Below the pieces are notes generated by a model. That model saw only the letters and a list, made by a program, of their open reading frames with translations, was not told the origin of the DNA and did not search any database. From the NCBI GenBank assembly GCA_002359315.1, contig DEMS01000002.1, forward strand, positions 1 to 32,560: a stretch of DNA of 32,560 nt, read 5' to 3'. Position 1 is the first letter of the stretch. Every line of letters starts with the position of its first letter. The translations under genes were made by a program, and so were the position numbers. Origin of the DNA: Bacteroidetes bacterium UBA2664. GTDB taxonomy: Bacteria > Bacteroidota > Rhodothermia > Balneolales > Balneolaceae. Of the stretch, positions 25,222 to 32,560 are shown piece by piece.

Positions 25222-26844
25222 ATGGGGAGTGCAAAAGCAGGGTCTCAATTATTTTTAAAGTGGAGGCCTTTAACCACTGATTATCTCCTATCCGAACACA
25301 AACTTACAGACTTTAAAATTCTACTCTATTTTGCAGGTTGGTTTTTAATTGTACTGTGTAGTTTTTATCTCTCTGCATTGATCACACGGCATGAGTGGTT
25401 TGCAGTTTCGATTGGGAATTTGGCACTTACAGAACTTTTTATATTTAATCCGGTCCTCATTTTAGGCATTCTGCTTCTCTATTGGTTCGGGTTTGAATGG
25501 GGTTTTTTACCCGTCTATTTAAACTCATTTGTTGTTGCCTATTTATCGGGAATTCCGGTTCTTTGGTCTACATTAATTGCCCTATCCTTTGTATTGGGTA
25601 TGGGGCTCTATGCACTGGCATATCAAAGTATTCGTATTGATTACAATCTACGCAATCTTAAAAGTGTCGCATTTTTTATAGTCGTTACCTTTTTAGCCTC
25701 CTTCGCAAGTTCGATGGGTTCATTTATTTGGGGATTTTTTCACGAACTGTCCGCACAACAAACTTTGGTAATCTGGAAAAGCTGGTGGACCGGGATTTTC
25801 TTCCAAACGATTTTGATAGGCGGTGCATTTATCTTTTTACTTTCACCGGCGATCGAACGATTTAAGGAAGACGTTTTTACCCTTCCGCCGGAAAAAAAAG
25901 TGTCCATCAAGTGGATTTACGGTTCGGTTATTACTGTTGCAATCACATTGGGTATTTTTATCTTTTCAGGATACACTCTAGGGCGGTTAAATATCCTGGA
26001 TATAGTCAGAAATTATGAAATTGTACCTGCAGTTGATCTGCTTGGATCCATTGAAGCGTTTGAAATTATCGTATGGACTTCTTTAGGCCTCATTATCATT
26101 ACTGCCTCTACAGCGATTTATCTCCTGAATAATTGGAATAGCACGCTTCAAAAGAAAGTAGATGACCGCACCAGGGATCTGCAAAAGAGTCAAAAAAGAT
26201 TAAAACAATCCCTTGCTGAAAAAAATGTCCTGTTTAAAGAGATTCAACATCGTGTGAAAAATAACCTGGCGCAAGTTCATGGCCTTCTGGAGTTGCAAGA
26301 AATCATGAGTGATAATAAAGAGCTCGCAGAGTTATTGAAGATCTCTCAGTCGAGGATCAGCACGATGTCGCTGGCTCATGATGCTCTCTATAATACCCCC
26401 GATTTTTCTAATATCAGTCTTAAAGACTACCTTGAAAATATTGCAACTGCTACTCATAAATCATTCCTGGACACAGAAAAAAATATTGAGCTTCGCTATA
26501 AAATTGAAGATATGAGAATTGATATGGCGAAAGCCATTCCGTTTGGATTAATGGTGAGTGAAATATTGATCAATGCTCACAAACACGCTTTCAATAAACA
26601 AACTGAGGGCGAGATTTCCATTGTAACAGCGATCAGTGATGACACAATCACAATGAAGATCCGGGATAACGGGTCCGGTATTTCAAAGGAAAAATATGTT
26701 AAGAAAAGTTCCTCCCTGGGCATGATTTTAGTAAAGAATTTCACAGATCAATTGGATGCAACGATGAAAATTGATACCGGCAAAAACGGCACATCCCATC
26801 ACTTTGTGATTCCATTGAAATCGATTATATCTAAGGGTGATTAG
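25222..26844 (+). CDS. Membrane sensor histidine kinase (HisKA_2 type)
   Basis: A 540-residue sensor kinase. Residues about 30-300 contain eight or so hydrophobic helices resembling a MASE1-like integral sensory domain, ending with a single helix at about 280-302. A short coiled linker (RTRDLQKSQKRLKQSLAEKN) follows. The dimerisation/phosphoacceptor domain is of the HisKA_2 type: LFKEIQHRVKNNL with His343. The HATPase_c domain has the N-box GLMVSEILINAHKHAF (Asn451) and G1 box RDNGSGI (482-487), then SSLGMILVKNF. HisKA_2 kinases often pair with a response regulator of an output type such as an anti-anti-sigma or receiver-only protein. None is encoded next to it here, so it looks orphan. The signal sensed is unknown. 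The upstream 243-bp gap has no clear TAnnTTTG promoter; a 5-bp dyad TAGCA-GTTTT-TGCTA lies just before the gene. Confidence 0.88.
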   Translation: MGSAKAGSQLFLKWRPLTTDYLLSEHKLTDFKILLYFAGWFLIVLCSFYLSALITRHEWFAVSIGNLALTELFIFNPVLILGILLLYWFGFEWGFLPVYLNSFVVAYLSGIPVLWSTLIALSFVLGMGLYALAYQSIRIDYNLRNLKSVAFFIVVTFLASFASSMGSFIWGFFHELSAQQTLVIWKSWWTGIFFQTILIGGAFIFLLSPAIERFKEDVFTLPPEKKVSIKWIYGSVITVAITLGIFIFSGYTLGRLNILDIVRNYEIVPAVDLLGSIEAFEIIVWTSLGLIIITASTAIYLLNNWNSTLQKKVDDRTRDLQKSQKRLKQSLAEKNVLFKEIQHRVKNNLAQVHGLLELQEIMSDNKELAELLKISQSRISTMSLAHDALYNTPDFSNISLKDYLENIATATHKSFLDTEKNIELRYKIEDMRIDMAKAIPFGLMVSEILINAHKHAFNKQTEGEISIVTAISDDTITMKIRDNGSGISKEKYVKKSSSLGMILVKNFTDQLDATMKIDTGKNGTSHHFVIPLKSIISKGD

Positions 26845-26979
26845 TATAGAGGGAAAGCTGTTAAAAGTATTTATTCAAACCTACATTCTGACATCTGTAT
26901 GTTTCTGTTTATACAAATTTTATGAACTAAATAGTTTCGTATTTTTTAATCAGTAAAATGTAAATTAATCCTATCTGCT

Positions 26980-28347
26980 ATGGTTCGGTACAACTTCTTA
27001 GTGATTATTCTTGCCTGCATTATAATATTTACTGCTTGTGAACCCCGGGAAAATCCCGATTTGGTCATACAAAATGTATCTCTGCTTTCAATGGAAGATG
27101 ATCAAATCAGAGAAGGACAAACTATTTTTATAAACGACGGAATCATCAGCTGGATCGGGCCGGCCAGTGAAGCACGATACACAAGTGATGCCACAGTAGT
27201 GGAAGGAAACTACTATGTGATGCCGGGTTTAGCGGAGATGCACGCCCATATCCCACCTGAAAATCAAGGAGAACAGCAGATGCTGGATGCCTTGACACTT
27301 TACCTGTCGCAGGGGATTACCACGATTCGAGGCATGCTGGGTCAGCCGGCCCACCTGGAATTACGAGAACAGGCTGCCGCCGGGGCAATCATCAGCCCAA
27401 GAATATTTACATCAGGTCCGTCATTTAACGGTAATTCCGTCGTTGATTCAGTACAGGCTCGAGAGATGGTTCGCAACCAGGCAGAGGCCGGGTACGATCT
27501 GTTGAAATTGCATCCCGGCCTGACCCTGGAACAGTTTAATGCCATTGCAAGTGAGGCCAATAATATTGGAATCAATTTTTCCGGTCATATTTCCCATGAT
27601 GTAGGATTGGTCCAAAGCTTGGAAGCGGGACAGGGTACTATTGATCACCTGGATCGGTACATGGAATTTTTGGCGGGGAACCCGGATGATCGTGAAGATC
27701 CATCGATCATTTATTTTGGATATGATCTTGCATATGATGCAGATGAAAATCGTATTGAAGAAGCCGCGGTGATGACTCGTGAGGCAGGGGTATGGAATGT
27801 GCCCACCAATACGCTTTTGCACAATGTATTTAATCCCGATTTATCAACAGAAATAATGCGTGAATGGCCTGGGATGGAGTATATGCCACCCCAAACTGTA
27901 GAAGGCTGGGTCAATTTTGTGAATAACTTTCGGGAGCAGAACGATTATAATGCAGATAAAGCGAAGAGGTTTTTAGAGCTGCGGAATCTCTTAACAAAGG
28001 CGCTTCATGATGTCGGGGCAGGATTGCTATTAGGAGCCGATGCACCACAGATTTTTAATCCGCCGGGTTTTTCGGCACATCGAGAGCTGGAGCTTCTTGT
28101 TGCGGCGGGGTTAACTCCATATGAAGCGCTGAAAACAGGTACTGTGAATGTAGCAGAATATTTTGGCGAGCAGGATAAGGCCGGAATCATTGCTGTCGGT
28201 TATCGGGCTGATTTGATACTTCTCGACGTCAATCCACTGGAATCCATTCCGTTTCACAACAGAATTATGGGTGTCATATCGGATGGTGATTATATCAGCC
28301 GTGATGAATTTGATGAAATGCTGAATAATATCCTTGAACGTCGATAA
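26980..28347 (+). CDS. Amidohydrolase-family lipoprotein (imidazolonepropionase-like)
   Basis: A 455-residue metal-dependent amidohydrolase with lipobox Cys20 (IIFTAC) followed by EPRENPD, so it is exported and membrane-anchored. Metal ligands are visible: HxH His88/His90 in PGLAEMHAHIP, the bridging Lys176 in YDLLKLHPG, His203 in SGHISHD, His223 in TIDHLD, and the catalytic Asp in LLGADAPQ (about residue 346). The C-terminal beta-sandwich (GTVNVAEYFGEQDKAGIIAVGYRADLILLDVNPLE) is the usual urease-alpha-like ending. Related lipoproteins act as dipeptidases/carboxypeptidases or hydrolyse cyclic amides; the substrate here cannot be fixed. It follows the kinase by 135 bp and ends 7 bp from the convergent ATPase gene, with no hairpin between them. 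Confidence 0.88.
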   Translation: MVRYNFLVIILACIIIFTACEPRENPDLVIQNVSLLSMEDDQIREGQTIFINDGIISWIGPASEARYTSDATVVEGNYYVMPGLAEMHAHIPPENQGEQQMLDALTLYLSQGITTIRGMLGQPAHLELREQAAAGAIISPRIFTSGPSFNGNSVVDSVQAREMVRNQAEAGYDLLKLHPGLTLEQFNAIASEANNIGINFSGHISHDVGLVQSLEAGQGTIDHLDRYMEFLAGNPDDREDPSIIYFGYDLAYDADENRIEEAAVMTREAGVWNVPTNTLLHNVFNPDLSTEIMREWPGMEYMPPQTVEGWVNFVNNFREQNDYNADKAKRFLELRNLLTKALHDVGAGLLLGADAPQIFNPPGFSAHRELELLVAAGLTPYEALKTGTVNVAEYFGEQDKAGIIAVGYRADLILLDVNPLESIPFHNRIMGVISDGDYISRDEFDEMLNNILERR

Positions 28348-28354
28348 AATTTTT

Positions 28355-30295
28355 TTAATGCCAGAGTAATCGCAATCCATTCAGTACAACAATCAGTGTA
28401 CTTCCTTCATGGCCAACCACTCCAAGAGTCAGGGGGAGATTCACCATAAAAACACTGACAAGCAGCAACACTATGACCGCCATACTGATTGTAATGTTTT
28501 GCCACACCACTTTTCTGGATTTTCTGGCAAGAGTGATCAGATAGGGTAACCGGGTCAGATCATCCCCCATTAAAACAATATCAGCGGTGTCCAGAGCCAC
28601 ATCAGTACCGGCAGCACCCATTGCGATACCCAGATCACTGATTGCCAAAGCGGGGGCATCATTCACACCGTCACCAACCATCGCAACAGTGCCATTTTCT
28701 TTAAGTTTTTTTATGGCATCTACTTTTTCTTCCGGCAACAACTCAGCATATATCCCATCAAGTCCGAGCGATTTTGCGATCGACTCTGCCACCCCCTGGT
28801 TATCTCCCGTCAGCATCACCATTTTTTTAATGCCAAGCTTTCTAAGGTTCTTTATGGTTTGAACGGCTGTCGGCCGCAGTTGATCAGCCAGGGCAATCAA
28901 ACCGATTGGCTGACTGTCATGTTCAACAAAAACGACTGTTTTTCCCTCTTTTCTCAGTGATTCTGCTTTTCCCAAAAATACTGAATTCCACTGTGAGACT
29001 CTTGCTTCATACATCATCAGGTTTCCGACGGATACCTGCGATCCATTCAATTGCGCCGATACTCCTTTGCCCGGAGCCGCTGTCATATTCTCAGTTTTTT
29101 CGGGGGATACATTCAGTGCGGATGCTTTTTCCAGAATGGCGGATGCCAGGTGATGTTCGGAATGAAGTTCACAACCGGCTGCAATTCCAAGCATGTTTTT
29201 TATATCAGAACGGTCATCTGACAGGGATTGAGCCTTCTCACTCCAGCCCCAAAGATCTGTCACTGCCGGTTCTCCTATCGTTAATGTGCCGGTTTTATCA
29301 AAAGCAATGGTATCGATCTTAACCGTTTGTTCTACATATACACCGCCTTTAAATAATACACCCCGTTTTGCCCCATTTGCAATGGCTGAAATAATAGCGG
29401 CCGGCGTACTGATGATCAGCGCGCAGGGTGACGCTACAACAAGGACGGTCATGGCGCGGTAAAACGTAGGGTCAAACTCATGGCCAAGCAGAAGCCAGGG
29501 GATAAAAATCAATCCAATGACTGCAATCACAACGCTGATTGCGTATCGCGGTTCAAATGAATCCAGAAATCGTTGTGTTGTAGCCCTGTTTTTCTGAGCT
29601 TCCTCCACCATATTGATGATTTTGGCGACAGTAGTATCTTTCGATTTTTTGGTAACCTCAATCTCAATGACACCATTTTCATTTAAAGTTGCTGCAAACA
29701 CACCATCGCCAATGGCTTTATTAACCGGCACGCTTTCTCCGGTAATAGCGGCCTGGTCAACCGTGGTTTCTCCTTTTTTAATTGTGCCATCGATGGGGAT
29801 ATACTCCCCCGGTTTTACAATGATGATATCACCAATATTAAGTTCTTCAATAGAGACCGTCTCTTCACCGCCGTCCGGCAGAATCCGGTGAGCTATAGAC
29901 GGTCTGAGTTTCAGCAAAGAGTGAATCGCATTTCGGCTTTTATCCAGTGCGTAGTGTTCCAGGGCACCGCTTAGGGAAAACAGAAAGAGCAGGATAGCCC
30001 CTTCAATCCACTGTCCCAGAATGGCAGCTCCAATGGCCGCACTGATCATGAGGAAGTGAATATCAATCTTGAAGTTCCTCAATTGTTTTACGGTATCAAT
30101 GGCCCCTGAATATCCGCCGCTTAGATAGGACAGAATATAGAAGGTAATCGAGAATGAAGACGGTAACAGTTGAGTAAAGTCAGCAATCGCCCCCAAGGCA
30201 AGAAAAACGGCACAAGCAATAGTCAGTGTAATTTCGGACGGTTGGTTAGAATGACTGTGTCCCATTGGAGTGGACTTTATATTAAATAAATGCAA
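28355..30295 (-). CDS. P1B-4-like heavy metal-transporting P-type ATPase
   Basis: A 646-residue inner-membrane metal-export ATPase. In order it has the actuator TGES (185-188), the ion-channel motif SPC (289-291), the phosphorylation site DKTGT (Asp333), and GDGVNDAPAL near residue 555. HEGST lies at the last helix (His629), in the segment HEGSTLIVVLNGLRLL. SPC with HEGGT/HEGST is the signature of the P1B-4 group (CoaT/CtpD-like), linked to Co2+, Zn2+ or Fe2+ efflux; the exact metal is not decided here. There is no N-terminal HMA domain, as expected for P1B-4, but MGHSHSNQ at residues 11-18 is a short His-rich tip. The HP locus reads SEHHLA rather than the usual SEHPLA. The second Met (11) may be the true start, since the first overlaps the gene fragment upstream by 19 bp. 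Confidence 0.9.
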   Translation of the reverse strand: MHLFNIKSTPMGHSHSNQPSEITLTIACAVFLALGAIADFTQLLPSSFSITFYILSYLSGGYSGAIDTVKQLRNFKIDIHFLMISAAIGAAILGQWIEGAILLFLFSLSGALEHYALDKSRNAIHSLLKLRPSIAHRILPDGGEETVSIEELNIGDIIIVKPGEYIPIDGTIKKGETTVDQAAITGESVPVNKAIGDGVFAATLNENGVIEIEVTKKSKDTTVAKIINMVEEAQKNRATTQRFLDSFEPRYAISVVIAVIGLIFIPWLLLGHEFDPTFYRAMTVLVVASPCALIISTPAAIISAIANGAKRGVLFKGGVYVEQTVKIDTIAFDKTGTLTIGEPAVTDLWGWSEKAQSLSDDRSDIKNMLGIAAGCELHSEHHLASAILEKASALNVSPEKTENMTAAPGKGVSAQLNGSQVSVGNLMMYEARVSQWNSVFLGKAESLRKEGKTVVFVEHDSQPIGLIALADQLRPTAVQTIKNLRKLGIKKMVMLTGDNQGVAESIAKSLGLDGIYAELLPEEKVDAIKKLKENGTVAMVGDGVNDAPALAISDLGIAMGAAGTDVALDTADIVLMGDDLTRLPYLITLARKSRKVVWQNITISMAVIVLLLVSVFMVNLPLTLGVVGHEGSTLIVVLNGLRLLWH

Positions 30296-30552
30296 AGGTT
30301 CAATGCATCTATCATATTACAAAAATGTAAGTAAAGATTTCGATAGAGTTCCGGAACGCATTGAAAGCCACCTGTTTTATGATCGGTATTAGACAACGCC
30401 AAAACGCCCTGAACATTAACCGGTAGCGGACGTTTGGACGTATTAATATCCCAATGGATGAATCCTTTGAATTCATGCCCATCACGGAACGGGAAATTTA
30501 GATTGGCACGGTCGATGGATACCCAGAGTTTTTCGGTTCCCCGGATATCCAT
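30277..30552 (-). pseudogene. Phytanoyl-CoA dioxygenase-family gene fragment
   Basis: A 91-residue frame whose residues 4-72 match the central part of PhyH-family (phytanoyl-CoA dioxygenase) Fe(II)/2-oxoglutarate enzymes: WVSIDRANLN, FIHWDI with iron ligands His33 and Asp35, then VQGVLALSNTDHKTGGFQCVP. The family is normally 250-300 residues. The N-terminal third, the distal iron-binding His and the 2-oxoglutarate-binding Arg are all missing. Similarity stops around residue 72, after which the frame runs on in unrelated sequence and overlaps the ATPase start. Its 5' end lies within 10 bp of the ParE-like stop codon, so the toxin-antitoxin module probably truncated it. A functional product is very unlikely. 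Confidence 0.75.
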
Positions 30553-30554
30553 GT

Positions 30555-30857
30555 TTACAGTGTTTTTAAAATATCTATATGTAGTAGCTGCTCTTCTCTA
30601 ATCACATGGATAATGTAGATAATTTCATCTGCTAGCCGATAAAAAATTCTACAAGGCGGCAATACGATTTCTCTATAAACAGAACCTTCAAATTCTTCCA
30701 CAAGCTTACCACTTTTGAGATGATGCGCTAAATGGTCAACCCGGCTGAAAGCTTCGCGAACCAATTTTTTTGCTGCAGTTGGACTATCCAATGAAATATA
30801 ATCGGCAATTGCATCCAGTTCCTGGAGAGCAGGTTCGGTCCAGATTATTCGAGCCAT
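30555..30857 (-). CDS. ParE/RelE-superfamily toxin
   Basis: A 100-residue RelE/ParE-fold toxin. The N-terminal IIWTEPALQELDAIADYISLDSPTAAKKLV helix pair and the later REIVLPPCRIFYRLADEIIYIIHVIRE beta-strands are those of ParE-type proteins. ParE members poison DNA gyrase, RelE members cleave mRNA; the sequence looks more ParE-like because it lacks the RelE basic/Tyr catalytic set. Its start overlaps the antitoxin gene by 13 bp, as usual for such pairs. A PhyH fragment begins right behind its stop. Confidence 0.85.
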   Translation of the reverse strand: MARIIWTEPALQELDAIADYISLDSPTAAKKLVREAFSRVDHLAHHLKSGKLVEEFEGSVYREIVLPPCRIFYRLADEIIYIIHVIREEQLLHIDILKTL

Positions 30858-31102
30858 CGAGCCATGCGCTTTTTGGCATCAGCATGCGAAACAACGCGAT
30901 CTTCGAGAATGGCTTTCTCACCACGAGCCAAGCCTTCCAGCAGTTTTAACTTCTTTTGAATGTACTCAAAGTGTTCCACGTCAACAAGATAAGCAGATGG
31001 TTTTCCGTGTTCAGTAATCAGTACAGGCTCTTTTTTCTCTCTAAGTTCTTTTAAGAGCTTTGTTGCTTGACGCTTTAGTGTTGTAACAAGTTCAGTTTTC
31101 AT
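30845..31102 (-). CDS. Phd/YefM-family antitoxin
   Basis: An 85-residue antitoxin. The N-terminal Phd/YefM DNA-binding domain includes LKRQATKLLKELREKKEPVLITEHGKPSAYLVDVEHFEYI (about 9-48). The C-terminal tail from about 50 on (LEGLARGEKAILEDRVVSHADAKKRMARWLE) is charged and helical, typical of the toxin-wrapping part. Complexes of this type bind their own promoter; an odd palindrome AAAGTA-C-TACTTT sits 10 bp upstream (31112-31124). It is translated ahead of, and overlapping, the ParE-like toxin. Confidence 0.85.
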   Translation of the reverse strand: MKTELVTTLKRQATKLLKELREKKEPVLITEHGKPSAYLVDVEHFEYIQKKLKLLEGLARGEKAILEDRVVSHADAKKRMARWLE

Positions 31103-31111
31103 AGTGATATT

Positions 31112-31124
31112 AAAGTACTACTTT
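31112..31124. promoter_or_regulatory. Candidate toxin-antitoxin operator
   Basis: AAAGTA (31112-31117), one base, TACTTT (31119-31124): a perfect 6-bp dyad immediately upstream of the antitoxin ATG, in the 48-bp gap after the Fic-domain gene. Position and size fit autorepression by the Phd-type antitoxin. Confidence 0.35.
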
Positions 31125-31150
31125 TCATAATTTTTGGCAATTCACGACAC

Positions 31151-31732
31151 CTAGTTTCTTACAAATTTTGAAAGCGGCTCATAATCGTGTGCATCAGCAG
31201 ACCTTAAAGCTTGAATGTAAGTTGCCCTTACATTCCCTTCTTCAATCAAATTTCCTGATCCCCAACTAAATGGCTCTTGGTCGAGTGCTTTTTCAAGCAA
31301 AACATCAGTCATTACTCGTGCGTGACGTCCGTTCCCATTCGGAAATAAATGAATTTGTACGAGTCTGTGATGAAAACGTGTTGCGATTTCATCCGGTGAA
31401 TAGGTTTCATGATCTATCCAATACCGGACATCATCCAGTAATTGTCGAAAATGTATTGGAATTTGTGCCCAATCTACACCGATATTTTTATCCGTCTGGC
31501 GATAATCTCCTGCCCAAGCCCATACCTTTCCGAACATCTCTTCATGAAGTTTTCGAATGAATTCTTCACTTAAAAAATCTTTTCGGCGTGTGCGATCTAA
31601 CCAACTGTAAGCATCGGTAATATTCCTTTGCTCCCATTCATTAAGTTCTTCCCGTGTGCTTATATGAGGGATGAGAAGCCCTTCCTTCTCATCCTCATCA
31701 ATCGGTGTTGCTCCTTCTGGATAATCAAACAT
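31151..31732 (-). CDS. Mobile mystery protein B, Fic-domain protein
   Basis: A 193-residue protein of the family named 'mobile mystery protein B', a Fic/Doc-fold enzyme. The Fic motif is HLFPNGNGRHAR with His128 to Arg136 (consensus HxFx[D/E]GN[G/K]R). The flap/target-docking segment is WAWAGDYRQTDKNIG (71-85). The acidic residue of the Fic motif, which binds Mg2+ in AMP-transferring members, is Asn132 here. I see no S/TxxxE(G/N) inhibitory helix motif in the N terminus, so if an inhibitor exists it should be supplied by the partner. The gene starts 3 bp after the mobile mystery protein A gene. The family is known from mobile or integrated contexts; molecular target and activity are not established. 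Confidence 0.9.
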   Translation of the reverse strand: MFDYPEGATPIDEDEKEGLLIPHISTREELNEWEQRNITDAYSWLDRTRRKDFLSEEFIRKLHEEMFGKVWAWAGDYRQTDKNIGVDWAQIPIHFRQLLDDVRYWIDHETYSPDEIATRFHHRLVQIHLFPNGNGRHARVMTDVLLEKALDQEPFSWGSGNLIEEGNVRATYIQALRSADAHDYEPLSKFVRN

Positions 31733-31735
31733 TTA

Positions 31736-32197
31736 CTAATCCCAAAAATTCTTAGGCTCTTCGACCAGGATTTTATCTATCAAATCATTCAGTGCTTCTT
31801 CCTGCTCTTCATCAGAGACTCCCTGAAGCTCTAACTTCATGGAATGATCTATTCGATTCAATCGCTTTTTGGCGACTTTCATGGCTTGTTGACGGACAAT
31901 TTCCTCAAGGTCTTGTTCCGGCACAAAACCATAGACAAATTTCACCCCTAACCCATCAGCCATTTTCTTCAAGGTTGAGAGTTTCACATCACCATTGACT
32001 TCAGCTTGTTCAATCCGATAAACCCGTGCCCGGTCAAGGTCAACACGGCTCCCTAATTCTTCTAATGTCATGCCCAATCCTTCACGGATAGCATTTATCC
32101 ATCCACCTGAAGGCACTGCCATTTTCAGGAGAGGTTTCAGCTTTTTCAATTTCTTATCAAGCTGTTTACGTATAAGCTTCTTGTCCCAATAGTTCAT
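31736..32197 (-). CDS. Mobile mystery protein A, XRE-type HTH protein
   Basis: A 153-residue protein of the 'mobile mystery protein A' family. The family N terminus (MNYWDKKLIRKQLDKKLKKL..., then GGWINAIREGLGMTLEELGSRV, residues 32-53) leads into a helix-turn-helix, with VDLDRARVYRIEQAEVNGD as recognition region. LSTLKKMADGLGVKFVYGFVP follows. The C-terminal third is charged and helical (LEEIVRQQAMKVAKKRLNRIDHSM). It is always found next to protein B, as here with a 3-bp gap, so the pair behaves like a regulator/antitoxin plus effector operon. The four-dyad array at 32231-32346 lies 34 bp upstream and is the expected binding region for this protein. Confidence 0.88.
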   Translation of the reverse strand: MNYWDKKLIRKQLDKKLKKLKPLLKMAVPSGGWINAIREGLGMTLEELGSRVDLDRARVYRIEQAEVNGDVKLSTLKKMADGLGVKFVYGFVPEQDLEEIVRQQAMKVAKKRLNRIDHSMKLELQGVSDEEQEEALNDLIDKILVEEPKNFWD

Positions 32198-32230
32198 AAT
32201 TGTGCCTTTTTGCTATATTAAACCGTACTT

Positions 32231-32346
32231 GTTGATGTTTATAACAACATAATAGCACTGTACATTGTTATATATGACAACACAATATACTTATTGTTGT
32301 TACTTTTAACAACATTTAGAAGTAATAAGTTGTTATTTATAACAAC
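32231..32346. promoter_or_regulatory. Four-copy 18-bp dyad array upstream of mobile mystery A/B
   Basis: Four dyads share one layout, 8 bp - 2 bp - 8 bp. 32231-32248 is GTTGATGT-TT-ATAACAAC. 32264-32281 is ATTGTTAT-AT-ATGACAAC. 32296-32313 is GTTGTTAC-TT-TTAACAAC. 32329-32346 is GTTGTTAT-TT-ATAACAAC, with perfect arms. Their starts are 33, 32 and 33 bp apart, about three helical turns, so all four face the same side of the DNA. They sit between the protein A start and the tRNA gene. This is the layout of an operator array for a cooperatively binding dimer. The rest of the gap to 32478 shows no gene I would call. Confidence 0.75.
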
Positions 32347-32478
32347 GAATATGCGTAAATGGCCATACTTACATAAAGAATGCATTATATATAATCACAA
32401 GAATAGCCGTAGATACTGAGAGGATTAAATGAGGGTAAGGGCAAAGAAAAGTTTGAACTATGCTGTACCCGAAATTAA

Positions 32479-32501
32479 AAAGGCCGCTAAAAGCGGCCTT
32501 T
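32479..32501 (-). terminator. Intrinsic terminator downstream of the tRNA gene
   Basis: AAAGGCCGCT (32479-32488) pairs perfectly with AGCGGCCTTT (32492-32501) around an AAA loop. On the minus strand it is followed by a T-run, and it lies 7 bp beyond the tRNA 3' end. Confidence 0.85.
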
Positions 32502-32507
32502 AAGTAG

Positions 32508-32560
<53 letters not shown>

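Noticed and set aside
32231..32346. CRISPR-like array
   Set aside because: Units are 18-bp dyads with only 14-15 bp between them, each unit imperfect, and no cas genes are present; operator array fits better.
32429..32503. 24-codon frame with a GAGGA-like ribosome-binding site (starts MRVRAKKSL)
   Set aside because: Its last third is the tRNA terminator hairpin, and nothing recognisable is encoded.

Overview
The window looks like a chromosomal segment of a Bacteroidota-type bacterium, most likely of the Balneolota/Rhodothermota side (Balneolaceae-like); I cannot name a genus from sequence alone. The pointers are two SusC/SusD pairs, a third TonB-dependent receptor, lipoproteins with acidic residues after the lipobox cysteine, a TTTG / TAnnTTTG promoter of the Bacteroidota type, and an AT-rich base composition.

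Layout. 1-3.1 kb: a queuosine-precursor transporter (yhhQ, minus) diverges from a TetR-like regulator plus ABC1/UbiB-type kinase pair (plus). 3.1-3.4 kb: a two-hairpin REP-like element, a 140-bp array of twenty degenerate 7-bp units, and a bidirectional terminator. 3.4-18.3 kb: three outer-membrane uptake operons, all on the minus strand: SusC-SusD (15.2-18.3 and 13.4-15.2 kb), then small lipoprotein - TonB receptor - SGNH-like lipoprotein (13.1-8.2 kb), then a second SusC-SusD (7.7-3.4 kb). No glycoside hydrolases accompany them, so the substrates are not evident. The middle operon has no SusD; its lipoprotein has an SGNH/GDSL fold signature but lacks the usual catalytic Asn and His.

18.6-25 kb (minus): a cluster for D-amino acid, cell-wall or peptide metabolism: sodium:solute symporter, GNAT acetyltransferase, an alanine/ornithine racemase-family PLP enzyme, an M23-type metallopeptidase without signal peptide, an M20 amidohydrolase and alanine racemase (alr). 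Its gaps hold further palindromic repeats and a second array of the same 7-bp units. 25.2-28.3 kb (plus): a membrane histidine kinase of the HisKA_2 type and an amidohydrolase lipoprotein. 28.4-30.3 kb (minus): a P1B-4-like metal-transporting ATPase.

30.3-32.5 kb is a small accessory region next to an initiator tRNA gene that is cut by the window end. It has a phytanoyl-CoA dioxygenase fragment, a Phd/ParE-type toxin-antitoxin pair, and the 'mobile mystery protein' A/B pair (XRE-type HTH plus Fic-domain protein). Upstream of the mobile mystery pair lie four 18-bp dyads with the same 8-2-8 layout, starting 33, 32 and 33 bp apart, which look like a cooperative operator array on one face of the helix. 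This array with its HTH/Fic pair is the most striking regulatory structure in the window.
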